Assembly (NCBI GenBank): GCA_022497145.1
Contig: MU385870.1
Coordinates: 380,629 to 444,628, forward strand
Direction of reading: 5' to 3'
DNA from: Rostrohypoxylon terebratum
Lineage: Eukaryota > Ascomycota > Sordariomycetes > Xylariales > Hypoxylaceae
DNA length: 64,000 nucleotides
Each line of letters starts with the position of its first letter. The stretch's first letter is position 1. Positions 61,608 to 64,000 of the stretch are shown piece by piece. Under the pieces are notes generated by a model. The model was given only the letters and a program-made list of their open reading frames with translations. It did not search any database and had not been told where the DNA came from. The position numbers were made by a program, and so were the translations under genes.

Positions 61608-64000
61608 TTAGCTTGCGGCGCGATGGGATCGCGCGACGATCGATTTGGAGGGGATTAGATGGCTAATTCGAAATGGCTTGCGCTGACAGCGCCTCCTCCC
61701 GGTAGTTCAATAACTGAGTCGTGATATTCGAAAGCGTGCCACGACAATATCAACTGGACGTCGCCACTGGTTGTTTTGCAATTGGGGCGTCGTGATAGAA
61801 GTTGATGAGATTTCCCTCGAGGCGAATTGAAGACAGCCTGACTCTGACTCGCGTTCGTCGGATTCGGATTCCTTAGAAAAAGTCGAAGGCTGGATTATTA
61901 TGATGTAATTCGATTTAGCCCCCTCAAACTCCCTTTCCACTCCAATTATCGTATCCCGAACCTAGTCGTATTGCACTTTTTTTTTCTTTCTCGTTTTCCA
62001 AAAATGAAATGGGGTTGTGTGTTTTGAAACTTCGAAGAAGAGAAGAATTAGATGGATTAGACTTAAGATGGCAAGGTGCTAAGATGAGAAGGAAATGAGG
62101 GCGCAACAAGACCAGGGAAGAAAGGCTCCAAGGTTGTTAGGGTGACTGACGCTGCTAAGCCAATCTTGGAGTCCCCTTGCGCCTTCTACAACGAGAACAA
62201 GAATAAGAAGGTAAGAAACAGAGAGACGAAGCTACCTTTAGCCCTGGAAGTAGGCAAATCCCAGGTAATCTATTAAAGTAGGAAGGCGAGAGAAGGTAAG
62301 TCAAAAGCTCTGGTTGGTGCAGGTCCAGGAACAGTGGGTCGTTGTTAAATTGTCCCAAGCCTATTTTGGTGTGTCGATTTCTACTGTTCCTGAACGAAAA
62401 GGCAGGAACAGCGCGATTCGGCTAACGAACAGGGGGTCGAAAATGTGGTTGTCTGGGTCTCGCAGGGGTGAGATGGTAACCAAATTTGAATTTCGATTTC
62501 ACACTCTCATACGATTAGGGCCGCGCCAAATATTTATTGAGAGAAACATTCAAACTTAATTCCGATGCCATTGATGCCATAATACATAGTAGGTACAGCT
62601 GCTGTATTGGTTGGATCAGATGTAAACCTTGGTAGTTCACTTAAGTTAATGCAACAATGCAATTATGGGTGAGGTCAGCGCTGATAAGCCTAAACGATCC
62701 CTTAGACTTGAGTTTTGTTTCTGCCTGAGGCTAAGGTTATCAGCTCGAGAAGAAAAAAAACATACTACTACTATTAATATTTGGTGAATAGGATGGCCTG
62801 AGGAAAAATCGGATCAATCGTTCGCGAACTGGCCAGCAACAGCAACTAGCAGCAAGCCAGCAGCAAAGAGATCCACGATGTCTTGCATAAAAAGTGGTTG
62901 TGCGCCCTTCTTGGGAATGGGCTTAGAACCTGCCCAGGTGAAGTTACGTGTAGAAGCAGCTAAGGAATCGAGGGGACCCCATCCCCGATCTGTACGCAAT
63001 TTTGGATTGGGTTATCTTCATGCGTGATGAGCTGTAGCCTCGAATGAGATAAGCGGGTTGGCACTCAGCCACTTACAACTGATACCATTCTTTCTTTTTT
63101 TTTCCCCTTTACCCTTTTCCAACGCAGGCTACATACATCCACGGATGTCATCTTCTTGATATCAGTCGGTTTCTAACAATGACAACTGAGCGTTTAACAC
63201 GCATTTGCCGTAGGATTCGAAGAAAAAAGGTGTAGCGACGGTGGTGATATGGTAACATCCATTTCGAAATTGTCGACGCTATTGACACTTGGCCGTTTGG
63301 CTACTACGAATGTTGCATAGCATAACGTAACGGAACTTGGCCGGGACGGCCCCTAAGAATCGAGAAGGCCGATCGTCTCGAATTCCTACATAGTAGGTAC
63401 TTCAATAAAGCTGCTTGAGACACCTTCTTTGGCGCCAAATCCCATCCTGGTCGATGTTACTTCTACCCGCCGACCCTTGCCCCTTCAATTTGCAATCTTG
63501 GATGAATATCCGCTTACGGTCCGTTTACCACAACGGTCCACCACCTAGCATTGAATAGCTGAGAGGTCTTACGTATGTATGAGAGATTAAGCGCATCAAG
63601 AGGAGGAACCCCTCAGGATGTGATTCGACGACATTATACCTCATGGTAAGTTGTAACTACTAACTACTAGGTACGGGGATATGGAGAAACCATGCCCTCT
63701 GAGACATGTTAAATAGGTAATAAAGAATGCGTCGGACAATATAGTGGTGGTGAGTGTTCATAATGGGCCGGAATATTGCATTCTCCCTTCAGCCCTGGCG
63801 CTGCCCCTGCGGACTTCAGAAGCCCATGGGCTCAGAAGCACTCCAGGGCACGACATCCGTCACATTTCTCGAAGCTTACGCCAATCGCCATCTTAAGCCA
63901 CTGTAGGAGTCAAACCTGACTTCACTTCCGCGATGGCATTTCAGACGAACAATTGAAATTCGATTTGTAATCGAAGCGGCTTGTGTTGCGTGACCTTGAA
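61608..64000. other. Right-edge region, no firm gene
   Basis: Begins with the promoter of the Chs7-family gene. Short frames only, apart from the weak exon candidate at 62814-62989. Confidence 0.45.
62814..62989 (-). other. Weak exon candidate
   Basis: A minus-strand segment that follows a cgtacag acceptor-like site and ends with TGA at 62814-62816. It reads RGWGPLDSLAAS, KPIPKKGAQPLF, MQDIVDLFAAGLL, then LVAVAGQFAND, with one hydrophobic helix near the end. An upstream ATG followed by gtaagt exists near 63090, but the phase does not match. No family recognised. Confidence 0.2.

Overview
This is a nuclear window from a filamentous ascomycete (Pezizomycotina). The genes carry many short spliceosomal introns (about 46-109 bp, one of 279 bp) with GT..CTAAC..AG signals. 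The gene set is typically fungal: a group X hybrid histidine kinase, UDP-galactopyranose mutase, a Chs7-family protein, NCE101, and two NtaA/SnaA-type flavin monooxygenases. Long gene-free stretches hold microsatellites and a recurrent palindrome, ACCTAGGT. Genus-level placement is not possible from the sequence alone.

Layout. 0-1.2 kb: an orphan membrane-anchored exon. 2.0-8.6 kb: three flavoprotein monooxygenases. A Baeyer-Villiger monooxygenase on the minus strand is divergent, across a 460-bp promoter with two GATA sites, from two tandem NtaA-type FMN monooxygenases on the plus strand. 11.5-12.5 kb: a decayed O-methyltransferase. 16.9-18.5 kb: a proline-rich protein with a predicted GC-AG intron. 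18.5-31.4 kb: a gene desert with a few unassigned coding-like fragments near 28-29 kb. 31.4-39.0 kb: a 2486-residue group X histidine kinase. 40.8-42.7 kb: UDP-galactopyranose mutase. 42.7-49.2 kb: a second gene-free stretch. 49.2-50.7 kb: a sugar-phosphate/nucleotide-sugar transporter. 52.1-61.6 kb: a denser housekeeping block with ribosomal protein eL27, NCE101, a TTC36-like TPR protein, 4-hydroxyphenylpyruvate dioxygenase, TFIIH subunit SSL1 and a Chs7-family protein. 61.6-64 kb: nothing firm.

How genes may work together. The monooxygenase trio looks like a small oxidative catabolic or tailoring cluster. UDP-galactopyranose mutase and the transporter 6.5 kb away could form a galactofuranose pair. 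The TTC36-like gene and the HPPD gene are divergent neighbours, which is notable because mammalian TTC36 is reported to stabilise HPD. Exon borders below were inferred by eye from splice signals, reading frame and family sequence; no alignment or transcript data were available.
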